Shown here piece after piece: positions 26,706 through 35,673 of a stretch of DNA of 37,553 nucleotides (position 1 is its first letter; every line of letters begins with the position of its first letter). Below the pieces are notes generated by a model that saw only the letters and a program-made list of their open reading frames with translations, had not been told where the DNA came from and made no database searches. Position numbers and translations under genes: made by a program. This stretch comes from an uncultured Mycoplasmatota bacterium. Lineage in GTDB: Bacteria > Bacillota_I > Bacilli_A > RF39 > UBA660. The stretch lies in contig CAMKNB010000016.1 in NCBI GenBank assembly GCA_946414095.1, forward strand, positions 1 to 37,553, written 5' to 3'.

Positions 26706-26724
26706 AAGAGTTTTTTAAACTCTT
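26706..26724 (-). terminator. Terminator of the TasA-like gene
   Basis: AAGAGTTT/AAACTCTT 8-bp stem with a 3-nt loop, followed by a T run on the minus strand. It reaches the stop codon at 26723-26725. Confidence 0.7.
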
Positions 26725-27376
26725 ATTTTTGTTTTGGTTTATATTCAGCACTAAAATCTAAATTAGCCACAAAATAACTATTTTGTGCTTCATTTGGTGT
26801 ATCGCTATTTAAAAATGTCCACAAACAATAAGTCTTATCTTCACCACTATTCAATAAATCATCTTTTAATATAATATTATCACTAAGTGATGAATAGTTT
26901 AAAATAGTAGCATTTTCTCTATCTATTTTTTTACTACAATCACTAATACCAACATTAATATAATTAGAATATTTATTTGTAAGACTTTCATAATTATTTA
27001 ATGGTTTATAATCTTTATCTTCATTTAACTTAATAGTTAAATATGAATTTAAAGAACCAGTGTTTTTAATATTAAAAATATATGGTGTTTCTAAAATTGC
27101 TTCTTTATTTGTACTATATGGATAAATACCTTCTATTTCTCGTTTTCCATTAACAACTTTAGTTCCTATAACTTCACCAAAGTTTTCATAATCATTTTTG
27201 CAAGATTCCTTATCACAAAAAGTAATTTCTAAGTCTCCAATATTAACTTTATTACTCTCTCCAGAATCAGTAGCTACAAAATATGCATAAGACACACCAA
27301 AAAATAACATTAATACAAATAATATTAAAACTATAATAGTAACAATTTCTTTTTTTATTTGTCTATCTATATACAT
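26723..27376 (-). CDS. TasA/camelysin-like exported protein
   Basis: The protein has about 217 residues. It has a basic start, one hydrophobic segment (VTIIVLILFVLMLFFGVSYAYF) and then ATDSGESNKVNIGDLEITFC, the pattern of TasA/camelysin-like extracellular fibre proteins, where a signal segment ending AYF is followed by a beta-sandwich. Four later cysteines (CDKESC, DCSKK, YCLW) could form disulfides. No SipW-type signal peptidase gene is nearby. The start at 27376 is preferred over an upstream in-frame ATG at 27403 because AGGAGA lies six bases before it. An extended -10 (TGTTATACT, near 27394-27402) is the likely promoter. Confidence 0.75.
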   Translation of the reverse strand: MYIDRQIKKEIVTIIVLILFVLMLFFGVSYAYFVATDSGESNKVNIGDLEITFCDKESCKNDYENFGEVIGTKVVNGKREIEGIYPYSTNKEAILETPYIFNIKNTGSLNSYLTIKLNEDKDYKPLNNYESLTNKYSNYINVGISDCSKKIDRENATILNYSSLSDNIILKDDLLNSGEDKTYCLWTFLNSDTPNEAQNSYFVANLDFSAEYKPKQK

Positions 27377-27403
27377 ATGTTCTCCTACTATCAAGTATAA
27401 CAT

Positions 27404-27430
27404 AAAAAGTAGTATATTTCTATACTACTT
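27404..27430 (-). terminator. mscS terminator
   Basis: A perfect 10-bp stem AAGTAGTATA/TATACTACTT (27407-27430) with loop GAAA, followed by TTT. The mscS stop codon lies in the stem. Confidence 0.85.
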
Positions 27431-28261
27431 TATTACATGTACATCTAATTGATTATATGGTATTTCAATCTTATTCTTATCAAATTCTTTTTTGATTTGT
27501 TCCATTAAATCAAAGTATACTGTCCAATAATCACTTGTTTTAGTCCATACTCTAAGAGTAAATACTAAAGCACTTTCTGCATGTGTTTTAAGTCTTATAA
27601 ACTTATCTTCATCTTGAAGTATTAGTTCATGTTTACTTATTATATCATTTACTATTTTTTTAACTTTATCAATATCACTATTATATGAAACAGAAATATC
27701 TATATCTACTCTTCTTGTAGGATTTGCTGAATAATTAATAATACTTGTATTTGATAAATTACCATTTGGAAGTTGTATTACTTTATTATCTATTGTTGTT
27801 ATTGTTGTATAAAACATTGTAATTGTTTTAACTGTACCATCCATTCCATTAGCACTTATATAATCTCCTACTTTAAATGGTTTAAATATTAATATCATTA
27901 AACCACCTGCTATGTTAGATAGTCCTCCTTGAAGAGCAAGTCCAATTGCTACTGCACAAGAACCTACTACAGTAACAAGAGATGCCATAGGTACACCAAC
28001 TATTGAAAGTACCACTATCATTAATATAACTTTTAATGCGATAGTTACAAAACTAATAATAAATCCTTTAGCACTTGGATCTATTTTAGATAATTTATGT
28101 GGCTTTTTAAGTCTTTTCTCAATAGCATTAATAATTCTAAATCCAATAATCATTACAACTAATGCAAGTACTATTTTAACTAAAAAATCACTTGATTTTA
28201 ATGATAAATTTTTAATTATTTCTTCAAAATTACTTAATTCTTTGTCTAATGTTTCCTTCAT
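27425..28261 (-). CDS. Small-conductance mechanosensitive channel, MscS family
   Basis: The 278-residue membrane protein has three hydrophobic helices in the first 130 residues. The third, pore-lining helix carries the Gly/Ala pattern VGSCAVAIGLALQGGLSNIAGGL, followed by LIFKPFKVGDYI, the entry to the MscS beta domain. The cytoplasmic part has VIQLPNGNLSNTSIINYS and a C-terminal alpha/beta domain. It opens on membrane stretch to release solutes at osmotic downshock. GAGG precedes the start. A frame of about 50 codons ahead of it is discussed separately. Confidence 0.93.
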   Translation of the reverse strand: MKETLDKELSNFEEIIKNLSLKSSDFLVKIVLALVVMIIGFRIINAIEKRLKKPHKLSKIDPSAKGFIISFVTIALKVILMIVVLSIVGVPMASLVTVVGSCAVAIGLALQGGLSNIAGGLMILIFKPFKVGDYISANGMDGTVKTITMFYTTITTIDNKVIQLPNGNLSNTSIINYSANPTRRVDIDISVSYNSDIDKVKKIVNDIISKHELILQDEDKFIRLKTHAESALVFTLRVWTKTSDYWTVYFDLMEQIKKEFDKNKIEIPYNQLDVHVIK

Positions 28262-28400
28262 ATTTTACCTCTTTTTCTCTTTCTATATTTTGATTTAGTA
28301 CAATATTAGCAATTAATCTTAATCTAAGTATTTTAATATAATCAATAGGATTTAATATGGTGTTTCTTCTTAAAAACTCTAGTTTTTAATAATCAACCAT
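28230..28400 (-). other. Possible disrupted small ORF between uvrA and mscS
   Basis: AGGGGTGG then ATG at 28400 starts MVDY and stops at TAA (28386-28388). The same frame stays open for another 51 codons (KLEFLRRNTILNPIDYIKIL and on) to TAA at 28230, overlapping the mscS start. It could be a small gene broken by one stop, a leader peptide, or chance in AT-rich DNA. An AAAAACT/AGTTTTT hairpin (28376-28387) overlaps the TAA and may be a weak terminator after uvrA. Confidence 0.25.
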
Positions 28401-28433
28401 TTTTCCACCCCTCATAATAATATCAAATGACTA

Positions 28434-31250
28434 TTATTTTTTCAATATATCTTTTAGATACTTTCCAGTATAACTTTCTTTTACTTTTACTACTTCTTCT
28501 GGAGTACCTGTAGCTACTATTTCTCCCCCAAAGTCTCCACCTTCAGGTCCTAAATCGATTATATAATCAGCAACAGCAATAATATCTAAATTATGTTCAA
28601 TAACAATTACTGTATCACCATTATCAACTATTCTATTCAAAATTTCTAAAAGTCTTTTTATATCATCTTGATGAAGTCCAGTAGATGGTTCATCTAAAAT
28701 GAATACACTTTTTCCAGTAGGTTTCTTTTGAAGTTCCTTAGCTAATTTAACACGAGATGCTTCTCCACCAGATAGTGTTACTGCATTTTGACCAAGTTGT
28801 ACGTAGCCTAATCCTACTTCATCCATTATTTTAAGAGTCTTATATACTTTTGGTACATTTTCAAATATTTTTAATGCTTCACTTACTCTTAAATCTAATA
28901 CTTCTGCTATATTAAGTCCTTTAAATTTAACTTTTAAAGTTTCTTTGTTATATCTAGTAGCATTACATACATCACATGGAACATACACGTCAGGTAGAAA
29001 GTGCATTTCTATTTTCTTAACTCCATCTCCAGAGCATGCTTCACATCTTCCACCTTTTACATTAAAACTAAATCTACTCTTATCATAACCTCTTATTTTA
29101 GCTTCACGAGTTTCTGCAAAAACATCTCTTATTGAATCAAACACTCCAGTATAAGTAGCTGGGTTACTTCTTGGTGTTCTACCAATTGGGTCTTGAGTAA
29201 TATTAACTACTTTATCTACATTTTCAAGTCCTTTAATTGATTTATATTTTCCTGGTTTTTCTTTACTTCTATTTATTACACTAGAAAGTGTTTTACCAAG
29301 TATTTCATTAACTAAAGTACTTTTACCACTACCACTAACTCCAGTTACACAAATAAATTTTCCAAGTGGAAATTCTACATTAATATTTTTTAAGTTATTT
29401 TCTTTGCATCCAGTAATTTTAATACTTTTTCCATTACCCTTACGTCTTTTACTTGGTATTTCTATTCTTTTTCTACCACTTAAATAATCACCTGTAATAG
29501 ACTCTTTACAATTCATTACATCTTCTACACTACCTGCACATACTAAATATCCACCTTCAGTACCTGCCTTTGGTCCAATATCTACTAGATAATCTGCATT
29601 CATCATTGTTTCTGTATCATGCTCTACTACTATTAATGTATTACCTAAATCTCTCATTTCTTTTAGTGAATTAATTAATTTTTCATTATCTCTTTGATGA
29701 AGACCTATACTAGGTTCATCTAGTACATAAAGTATTCCAGATAGTCTACTACCTATTTGTGTTGCTAATCTAATTCTTTGTGCTTCTCCACCAGACAAAG
29801 TAGCTGCTTCACGAGAAAGTGTTAAATATTCAAGACCAACATTTTTTAAGAAATTTAATCTTTCTTTAATTTCTTTAATTATTAAAAATGATATTTCTGC
29901 TTGTTCTTTGTTTAACTTTAATTTATCAAAAAATTCAATTAAATTTCTAATACTTAAATTTGTAACTTCTATAATATTTTTACCACCGACTCTTACACTT
30001 AATGCTTCATCTTTTAATCTAGTACCATGACATGTAGGACATGGTAAATCAGTCATATATCTTTCAATCCATTCTCTAATTGCACCACTTGTTGTTTCCA
30101 TATAACGTCTTTCTAAATTTGTAATAATTCCCTCAAAATAATCATAACTCTTAAGTGTACTACCACTCCTAGTAGTTAATGTTAAATCCAATTTTTCAGG
30201 AGAACCATAAAGAATAATATCGAGTTCTTTTCTAGTTAAATCCTTAACTGGTTTATACAAATCAATATTATAATGTTTAGCAACAAGACTTAACTTCTTA
30301 TAGTATATATTTAATGTTTCTCCACTTTGAAAAGATACTACTGCTCCATCCATTATAGATTTAGTTTTATCAGGTATTAATATATCTTCATCTATATGTT
30401 TATTTACACCAAGACCTTTACAATCAGGACAAGCACCAAATGGACTATTAAATGAAAATAATCTTGGCTCTAATTCTGGAATACTAAAATCACATAATGG
30501 ACATGCATAGTTTTCACTAAAGACAATTTCTTTTTCTCCAATTATATTAATAACTACTTTACCAGAAGCCATCTTAGTAGATGTTTCAATTGATTCAAAT
30601 ATTCTAGAACGAGAATCTTCTTTAATAGAAAGTCTATCAATCACAACATTTATATTATGTTTCTTATTCTTTTCAAGAGTTATATCATCATTTAAATCAT
30701 AAGTTTCTCCATCTATTTTTACTCTAACAAAGCCATCTTTTCTTAAATCTTCGAGTAAATCTTTTTGAGTTCCTTTTTCACCATGAACAACTGGTGCCAT
30801 TATTTCTATTTTAGTACCAATTTCTAATTCAAGAACTTTGTTAGTCATTTCTTCTATACTTTGACTTTGAACAGGTATATTATGATTTTTACAATAAGGA
30901 ATACCAATACGAGCAAATAAAAGTCTTAAATAATCATATATTTCTGTGATAGTACCAACTGTACTTCTAGGATTCTTATTAGTTGATTTTTGATCAATTG
31001 AAATGCTTGGACTAAGTCCCTCAATACTATCAACTTCACTCTTATTCATATTACCTAAAAATTGTCTAGCATAAGCACTTAAACTTTCAACATAACGTCT
31101 TTGTCCTTCAGCATAAATTGTATCAAAAGCAAGACTAGATTTACCACTACCACTAACTCCAGTCATTACTATTAATTTGTTCTTAGGTAATTCTAAATCT
31201 ATTCCTTTTAAATTATTTTCTCTAGCATTCTTAATTATTATTTTATCCAT
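28434..31250 (-). CDS. uvrA: Excinuclease ABC subunit A
   Basis: The damage-recognition ATPase of nucleotide excision repair has about 938 residues from the chosen start. Both ABC modules are complete: Walker A GVSGSGKSS and GVSGSGKST, two LSGGE signatures (LSGGEAQRIRLA and LSGGEASRVKLA), and DEPSIGLHQRD and DEPSTGLHQDD. Zinc modules are seen as CPLC/CPDC and CEAC/CDVC; another pair is CPTC. The start at 31250 has GAGGTG upstream; an in-frame ATG at 31301 lies upstream of the -10 box. uvrB, often next to uvrA, is not in the window. Confidence 0.97.
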   Translation of the reverse strand: MDKIIIKNARENNLKGIDLELPKNKLIVMTGVSGSGKSSLAFDTIYAEGQRRYVESLSAYARQFLGNMNKSEVDSIEGLSPSISIDQKSTNKNPRSTVGTITEIYDYLRLLFARIGIPYCKNHNIPVQSQSIEEMTNKVLELEIGTKIEIMAPVVHGEKGTQKDLLEDLRKDGFVRVKIDGETYDLNDDITLEKNKKHNINVVIDRLSIKEDSRSRIFESIETSTKMASGKVVINIIGEKEIVFSENYACPLCDFSIPELEPRLFSFNSPFGACPDCKGLGVNKHIDEDILIPDKTKSIMDGAVVSFQSGETLNIYYKKLSLVAKHYNIDLYKPVKDLTRKELDIILYGSPEKLDLTLTTRSGSTLKSYDYFEGIITNLERRYMETTSGAIREWIERYMTDLPCPTCHGTRLKDEALSVRVGGKNIIEVTNLSIRNLIEFFDKLKLNKEQAEISFLIIKEIKERLNFLKNVGLEYLTLSREAATLSGGEAQRIRLATQIGSRLSGILYVLDEPSIGLHQRDNEKLINSLKEMRDLGNTLIVVEHDTETMMNADYLVDIGPKAGTEGGYLVCAGSVEDVMNCKESITGDYLSGRKRIEIPSKRRKGNGKSIKITGCKENNLKNINVEFPLGKFICVTGVSGSGKSTLVNEILGKTLSSVINRSKEKPGKYKSIKGLENVDKVVNITQDPIGRTPRSNPATYTGVFDSIRDVFAETREAKIRGYDKSRFSFNVKGGRCEACSGDGVKKIEMHFLPDVYVPCDVCNATRYNKETLKVKFKGLNIAEVLDLRVSEALKIFENVPKVYKTLKIMDEVGLGYVQLGQNAVTLSGGEASRVKLAKELQKKPTGKSVFILDEPSTGLHQDDIKRLLEILNRIVDNGDTVIVIEHNLDIIAVADYIIDLGPEGGDFGGEIVATGTPEEVVKVKESYTGKYLKDILKK

Positions 31251-31287
31251 AATACACCTCTTTATTAATGTGCAAAAAATCATGAAT

Positions 31288-31316
31288 ATTATACTACACA
31301 TTTAATATTTATACAA
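31288..31316 (-). promoter_or_regulatory. uvrA promoter
   Basis: TTGTAT (31311-31316), 17 bp, TATAAT (31288-31293) on the minus strand, directly after the preceding operon's terminator. I see no clear LexA-type dyad here. Confidence 0.65.
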
Positions 31317-31317
31317 T

Positions 31318-31340
31318 AAAAAAGGCGTTATATTAACGCC
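31318..31340 (-). terminator. Terminator of the pilin/helical/hydrolase operon
   Basis: GGCGTTA/TAACGCC 7-bp GC-rich stem with a 3-nt loop (31324-31340), followed by TTTTTT on the minus strand. The stop codon of the last gene lies in the stem. Confidence 0.9.
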
Positions 31341-31902
31341 AATTATCTATTAAAATTGATTTAACACTTTTTGTATCTGATGAAATAGAATCAATACAAG
31401 CTCCAGTTGAAGAATCGATTCCTGGTAATTCTTTTAATTTTTCATATTCTTTTAATATTTCATCATATTTTGATTGCCAATAAGAAAGTTGATTATTAGC
31501 ATTAGTTAATTCATCACCTTCAAGCTTTTCTTTTTGTATTTTTACTTGTAGCATTCCAATTTGAGTACCAATATATCTCAATCCATCACCTAAATGATTA
31601 ACACTGCTATCATCTAGTCTTGAATATCCATCCATAAATGCAATAAATGTATCAGCTCCTGAAACAATATTATCATGTGCATTTAAATCAAGTTCAGAGA
31701 ATTTGCTTAGAGCAGAAGCGGCAAATGAAGCAACAACTCTAATTGCATCATATCCTTCTCCTTTTAATCTTCTTCCAGAATATGTAGCAAAATTATCAAA
31801 AACTCTAGAGCCTTTCTTAAATATAGCAGATAATTCTTCTAAGTTGCTTAAAACTTTATCACCTCTTAGATTTCCTAATTCGCTTGCATCAACTTTAGTC
31901 AT
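31333..31902 (-). CDS. Leaderless all-helical protein, last gene of the pilin/hydrolase operon
   Basis: The 189-residue protein is not recognised. It is predicted almost wholly helical, has no signal peptide or TM, and ends in NW-Arg. Alternating hydrophobic heptads (SNLEELSAIFKKGSRVF; LNAHDNIVSGADTFIAFM; QLSYWQSKYDEILKEYEKL) recall the long helical hairpins of WXG/LXG-type type VII substrates, but no WXG or LXG motif can be placed with confidence. Its start overlaps the stop of the 693-residue gene by one base, so it is translationally coupled to it. Confidence 0.75.
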   Translation of the reverse strand: MTKVDASELGNLRGDKVLSNLEELSAIFKKGSRVFDNFATYSGRRLKGEGYDAIRVVASFAASALSKFSELDLNAHDNIVSGADTFIAFMDGYSRLDDSSVNHLGDGLRYIGTQIGMLQVKIQKEKLEGDELTNANNQLSYWQSKYDEILKEYEKLKELPGIDSSTGACIDSISSDTKSVKSILIDNWR

Positions 31903-33983
31903 TATTCTTCACCTCCATTTGTATATTCATTAACATTATAAGGACCTACATCTTCACTTACAACTTCGGTAAACGGAGAGTACTCACTTGTTTCAGACTC
32001 TTGTTCTAAATATTCACTATTTTCTTTACCAGTATCATATGAATAGTCAAAACCATCATCATATTCTTTCTTTCTAATTTGTTCATTTACTCCATAAGCA
32101 ACAGCTCCAACACCAGCGCCTATACCAGTAGCTATACCAATTGTTTTTAAAATATTAGCATCATTTGGTGAAGTAACTTTTTCATTATTAGTTGCTGTAG
32201 TATCAATAGGTACATCAATTGGTGGATCTTCTATTTCTTGTTCTTCTGGGAATGTATAAATTGGAACTTCCACCTCTTGTTCTTCTGGATATGTAGGTCT
32301 TTCTTCCACATTTTCCTCTATAACAGCAGGTTCTTCTTTATGTTCTATTACATCATGTTCTGATTTTTTCGTATCTTTTTTAGTTGTAGCCTTCTTTTGT
32401 GTTGCTTTTGCTTTAGATGGTATATCCTTTTTAACATCTTTTTCTGGTTTTGTAATTTTTTTATCATCATCTATATTAGTTGGATTTTCTTTACTTTCTG
32501 ATGGATTCTCTTTATTTTTGTCTTCATCTTCCTTATTTTCTGGTGTAGTCTCTTTTGTAGTATCTTTTTCATCACTAGTAGTCTTAGAGTCATCAGTTTT
32601 TTTATCATCCTTACTCTTATCATCTGAAGTTACAGTTTTATCATCAGATGTAGGACTACTTGGAGATGGAGTATAACTACTTGGTGTGTAAGATGTAGGT
32701 GTGGATGATGGTGTAGTTTTTTCAGGACTTTGTTCAGCTTCAGGCTCTACAATTTCAACAACAGGTGTTTGTAATTCAAGTGCATCTAATCTATCTTTTG
32801 CCCTTAAATATAAATCTCTATCCATTAATGTAAAACTTTCTTTTGCTGAATCTATTTTATCTAACAATTCTGATAATCTATGTAATAAATCTCCATGATA
32901 TACAATTAAAGTATTAATTGCACTTGGATATCCACTTGGTATTTTTGTTGTACTATAAGAAAATCGAAGATCTGAATATTTACTTGCTAAACTTTTAGCT
33001 GAATCAATAATAGCTTTCATATTAGCTATTTCTGATGCTAAATATTCTTCATCACTCATTACAAGTGAATTTAAATATGTATCAAGAGCATCTAATGGAA
33101 CTTCTTCTCCATTAGTAAATCCAGGAATGTTGTACACTTTAACAGTAACACGTATTGTGTATGTAATACCATTATATTCATCATAATATGTTTTATAATT
33201 TCCATCTGCATCTGGACCTAAAACATCAGCCCAAGAAAATGTTCCATTTGCTATATCAGAATAATCAAAATCTCCTAACATTGTTCTTGGCACTCTATGA
33301 TTTACCCAGAATTCAGTTGTTCTTCCACCATTAGGAGTATACAAATCAAAGTCAACGTCTATGCAAGGCATTCCTGCTTTAATATTGTCATTCATATCGC
33401 TACACATATCATTGCCTCTAACTTGTAAGACTATTATATTATTGTCCTTCATAAACTGAATTTCTTCTTCTGAATAATTTACACGATGTTCTTCCATTTG
33501 AGAAGGTTCAAGAGCAAAAGCAATTATCTGTTCAGCTTTCCCTCCACTTTCAGCATATAACATTGCATTTTCAATTGCACCTCTTGCTGTAGCACTATGT
33601 CCTTCTGGCATATATGTAATTGGATTGCCTAAATTTTCTTCGATTCCATTAGTTATATCAATTACTAAATTTGTAGCTCTCTGTTTGCCATTTGGCCAGT
33701 TATAATAGCCTTCAAAAGTAACTGGAAATATATCAATTTGATTTTGACCAGTTACATTGTAAGTACCATTATTCATAGCTTCTTCAATAGTTTGTCCATC
33801 AAGTAGTGCTCTTTGCTCATGAAGAGTATCATTATATCCACCTCCAGCACCACCACCATGTACTGTAACTCCAACTGGATTTCCAGGAACGATTTCACCT
33901 ACTACTACTCTATATTCACAACCATCATATGTAAATGTATATAGGCCAGGTTCTCCATTTAATATTTCACTAGGTATTTCCAT
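31902..33983 (-). CDS. Hydrolase-like/helical fusion with repeat linker and C-terminal TM, long paralogue
   Basis: The 693-residue protein has no N-terminal signal. Residues 1-295 look like a divergent alpha/beta-hydrolase: HGGGAGGG (42-49) as an oxyanion-type loop, MPEGHS with Ser130 at a nucleophile-elbow position, and NHR (His229). This is inference from motif order only. Residues 298-402 form a helical domain. A long Thr/Ser/Pro/Lys/Glu/Asp-rich linker covers about 405-600. A Gly/Ala-rich TM helix (KTIGIATGIGAGVGAVAYGV, about 610-630) precedes an acidic Tyr-rich tail. A tandem paralogue upstream lacks everything after the helical domain. The protein may span or dock at the membrane with its hydrolase-like part exported. 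Confidence 0.75.
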   Translation of the reverse strand: MEIPSEILNGEPGLYTFTYDGCEYRVVVGEIVPGNPVGVTVHGGGAGGGYNDTLHEQRALLDGQTIEEAMNNGTYNVTGQNQIDIFPVTFEGYYNWPNGKQRATNLVIDITNGIEENLGNPITYMPEGHSATARGAIENAMLYAESGGKAEQIIAFALEPSQMEEHRVNYSEEEIQFMKDNNIIVLQVRGNDMCSDMNDNIKAGMPCIDVDFDLYTPNGGRTTEFWVNHRVPRTMLGDFDYSDIANGTFSWADVLGPDADGNYKTYYDEYNGITYTIRVTVKVYNIPGFTNGEEVPLDALDTYLNSLVMSDEEYLASEIANMKAIIDSAKSLASKYSDLRFSYSTTKIPSGYPSAINTLIVYHGDLLHRLSELLDKIDSAKESFTLMDRDLYLRAKDRLDALELQTPVVEIVEPEAEQSPEKTTPSSTPTSYTPSSYTPSPSSPTSDDKTVTSDDKSKDDKKTDDSKTTSDEKDTTKETTPENKEDEDKNKENPSESKENPTNIDDDKKITKPEKDVKKDIPSKAKATQKKATTKKDTKKSEHDVIEHKEEPAVIEENVEERPTYPEEQEVEVPIYTFPEEQEIEDPPIDVPIDTTATNNEKVTSPNDANILKTIGIATGIGAGVGAVAYGVNEQIRKKEYDDGFDYSYDTGKENSEYLEQESETSEYSPFTEVVSEDVGPYNVNEYTNGGEE

Positions 33984-34001
33984 TAGTTTTCACCCTTTCT
34001 T

Positions 34002-35264
34002 TTACTCTATCATTTCTTTTCTTTCAGAATCTATATGTTTATTAATATGTTCTTCTAATTCTTTTCCATTTAATCTTTCTATTGCTTTCAAGTATAACTC
34101 TCTATCCACTAATGCAAAACTTTCTCTTGCCGAGTCTATTTCATCTAATAAATCTACTAATCTATATATAAGATATTTATGACATGTAATTATAGAATTA
34201 ATTACTCTCGTGTATTGACTTGGTATTTTTGACGTACTATAACTACATTGAAGATTTGAATATGCGCTTGATAAACTAATAGCAGTATTAACAATAGTTC
34301 TCATATTAGCTATTTCTGAAGCTAAATATTCTTCATCACTCATTACAAGTGAACTTAAATATGTATCAAGCACATCTAATGGAACTTCTTCTCCATTAGT
34401 AAATCCAGGAATATTATATACTTTAACATATGCATGTATTTCATATGTAATCCCACTATAATCATCATAATGTTTTAGATAATTACCATCTTTATCAGGA
34501 CTAAAAGCATCACTCCAAGAAAAAGTTCCTTTTGCTATATCTGAATAATTTAAATCCCCAAATAATGTTCTTGCTACTCTATGATTTGTATAAAAATCTT
34601 TTTCTATCCCTCCGTCTGGAGTAATTAAATTTAACTCAACGTCAATAAAAGGCATTCCTTGCCCAATTATTGTTTTCATATCATCTTGCATAGGATTATA
34701 TGATGAATGTCCTCTAATTTGCACAAAAGTAACATTATTATCTCTCATGAATTCAACTTCTTCAGTATCTAAATAAATGTCTTCTATTTGAGATTGCTCA
34801 ATCAATAAAGCAACAGTTTGATCTGCTTTCCCACCATTTTCTACGAATAACTTTGCACATTTAATAGCATCTCTAGATGTTTTACTATGGCCTTCTGGCA
34901 TATAGGTAATTTGACAATCATAATTACTTTTAACGCTATCAGCAATTTCAATTACTAAATTTGTTGCTGCTTTTCTTCCATCAGAACCACTATATCCATT
35001 AAAATCAATAGGAAATATATCAATTTGATTTTGTGTATTTACTTCACATGCCTCACTATTTGCAGCTTCTTCAAAAGTTTGACCATTAAGCAATGTTCTT
35101 TCTATATGATGTGTATCTTTGCTTCCACCTCCACTACCATGAATAGTTATTCCGACTGTACTACCAGGTTCAATATTTCCAACCACAATACCATACTTAT
35201 ATCCATTATATGTAAAAGTATATATACCAGGTTCTCCATTTAATATTTCACTGGGTATATCCAT
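34002..35264 (-). CDS. Hydrolase-like/helical protein, short paralogue
   Basis: The 420-residue protein has no signal peptide. It shares with its downstream neighbour the start M-D/E-IPSEILNGEPG, the loop IHGSGGG (41-47), YMPEGHS (Ser127), the NHR motif, GDxxYSDIAxGTFSW and the helical domain from about 297. It stops after the helical domain with a charged Glu/Lys tail. Conservation of the Ser and His in both copies supports an enzymatic fold, but an acidic triad residue cannot be fixed. It starts in a one-base overlap with the preceding gene and is 18 bp from the next, so the genes are co-transcribed. Confidence 0.75.
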   Translation of the reverse strand: MDIPSEILNGEPGIYTFTYNGYKYGIVVGNIEPGSTVGITIHGSGGGSKDTHHIERTLLNGQTFEEAANSEACEVNTQNQIDIFPIDFNGYSGSDGRKAATNLVIEIADSVKSNYDCQITYMPEGHSKTSRDAIKCAKLFVENGGKADQTVALLIEQSQIEDIYLDTEEVEFMRDNNVTFVQIRGHSSYNPMQDDMKTIIGQGMPFIDVELNLITPDGGIEKDFYTNHRVARTLFGDLNYSDIAKGTFSWSDAFSPDKDGNYLKHYDDYSGITYEIHAYVKVYNIPGFTNGEEVPLDVLDTYLSSLVMSDEEYLASEIANMRTIVNTAISLSSAYSNLQCSYSTSKIPSQYTRVINSIITCHKYLIYRLVDLLDEIDSARESFALVDRELYLKAIERLNGKELEEHINKHIDSERKEMIE

Positions 35265-35665
35265 TATTTATCATCCTCATCTTCTTCTATTGTATTATCT
35301 TTGTTTCTATATTTATCTTCATACCTTTCTTTTTCTTTATTTATTGAAGCAATGTTATTTTGTATTTTCTCTTTTTTAATGTCTAAACTTTCTAGTGTTC
35401 TATTTAAATTTATAATATTACTTTCCTCTATTGAATTTAACTTGTTTGTAATATTTTTACCTTTCATTGATTCTCTTAGAAGTGATACACATGTATTTAC
35501 ACTTTTATTTAAAGAAACAACTAAATCAGCAATATCGTCTAAATTCCTAATTTTACTTTTTTCAACGTCGATTTTAGTGTTATAGTCATCTAATTTTTTT
35601 CTATATTCACCTCTACTATCGTCAATTAAATTTCTATTATCAGCAACTTTATCTACAGTTTCCAT
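35264..35665 (-). CDS. Small coiled-coil protein, possible WXG-like partner
   Basis: The 133-residue protein is highly charged and almost entirely coiled coil, with no signal peptide or TM. The middle (about 45-75: IADLVVSLNKSVNTCVSLLRES) is the only hydrophobic stretch. In size and position it recalls the small helical partners (DUF5082/Lap type) encoded before LXG proteins of type VII systems, but I cannot show homology. It lies eight bases after the pilin-like gene and overlaps the next gene by one base. Confidence 0.7.
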   Translation of the reverse strand: METVDKVADNRNLIDDSRGEYRKKLDDYNTKIDVEKSKIRNLDDIADLVVSLNKSVNTCVSLLRESMKGKNITNKLNSIEESNIINLNRTLESLDIKKEKIQNNIASINKEKERYEDKYRNKDNTIEEDEDDK

Positions 35666-35673
35666 ATTTATAC

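Noticed and set aside
26684..28433. Possible prophage, IS element or CRISPR in the repeat-rich, AT-rich gaps
   Set aside because: No transposase, integrase, terminal inverted repeats, direct target repeats or regularly spaced repeats were seen anywhere in the window.
32701..32898. 65-codon plus-strand frame inside the hydrolase-like gene
   Set aside because: It is antisense to the repetitive linker and helical domain and has no supporting start signal.
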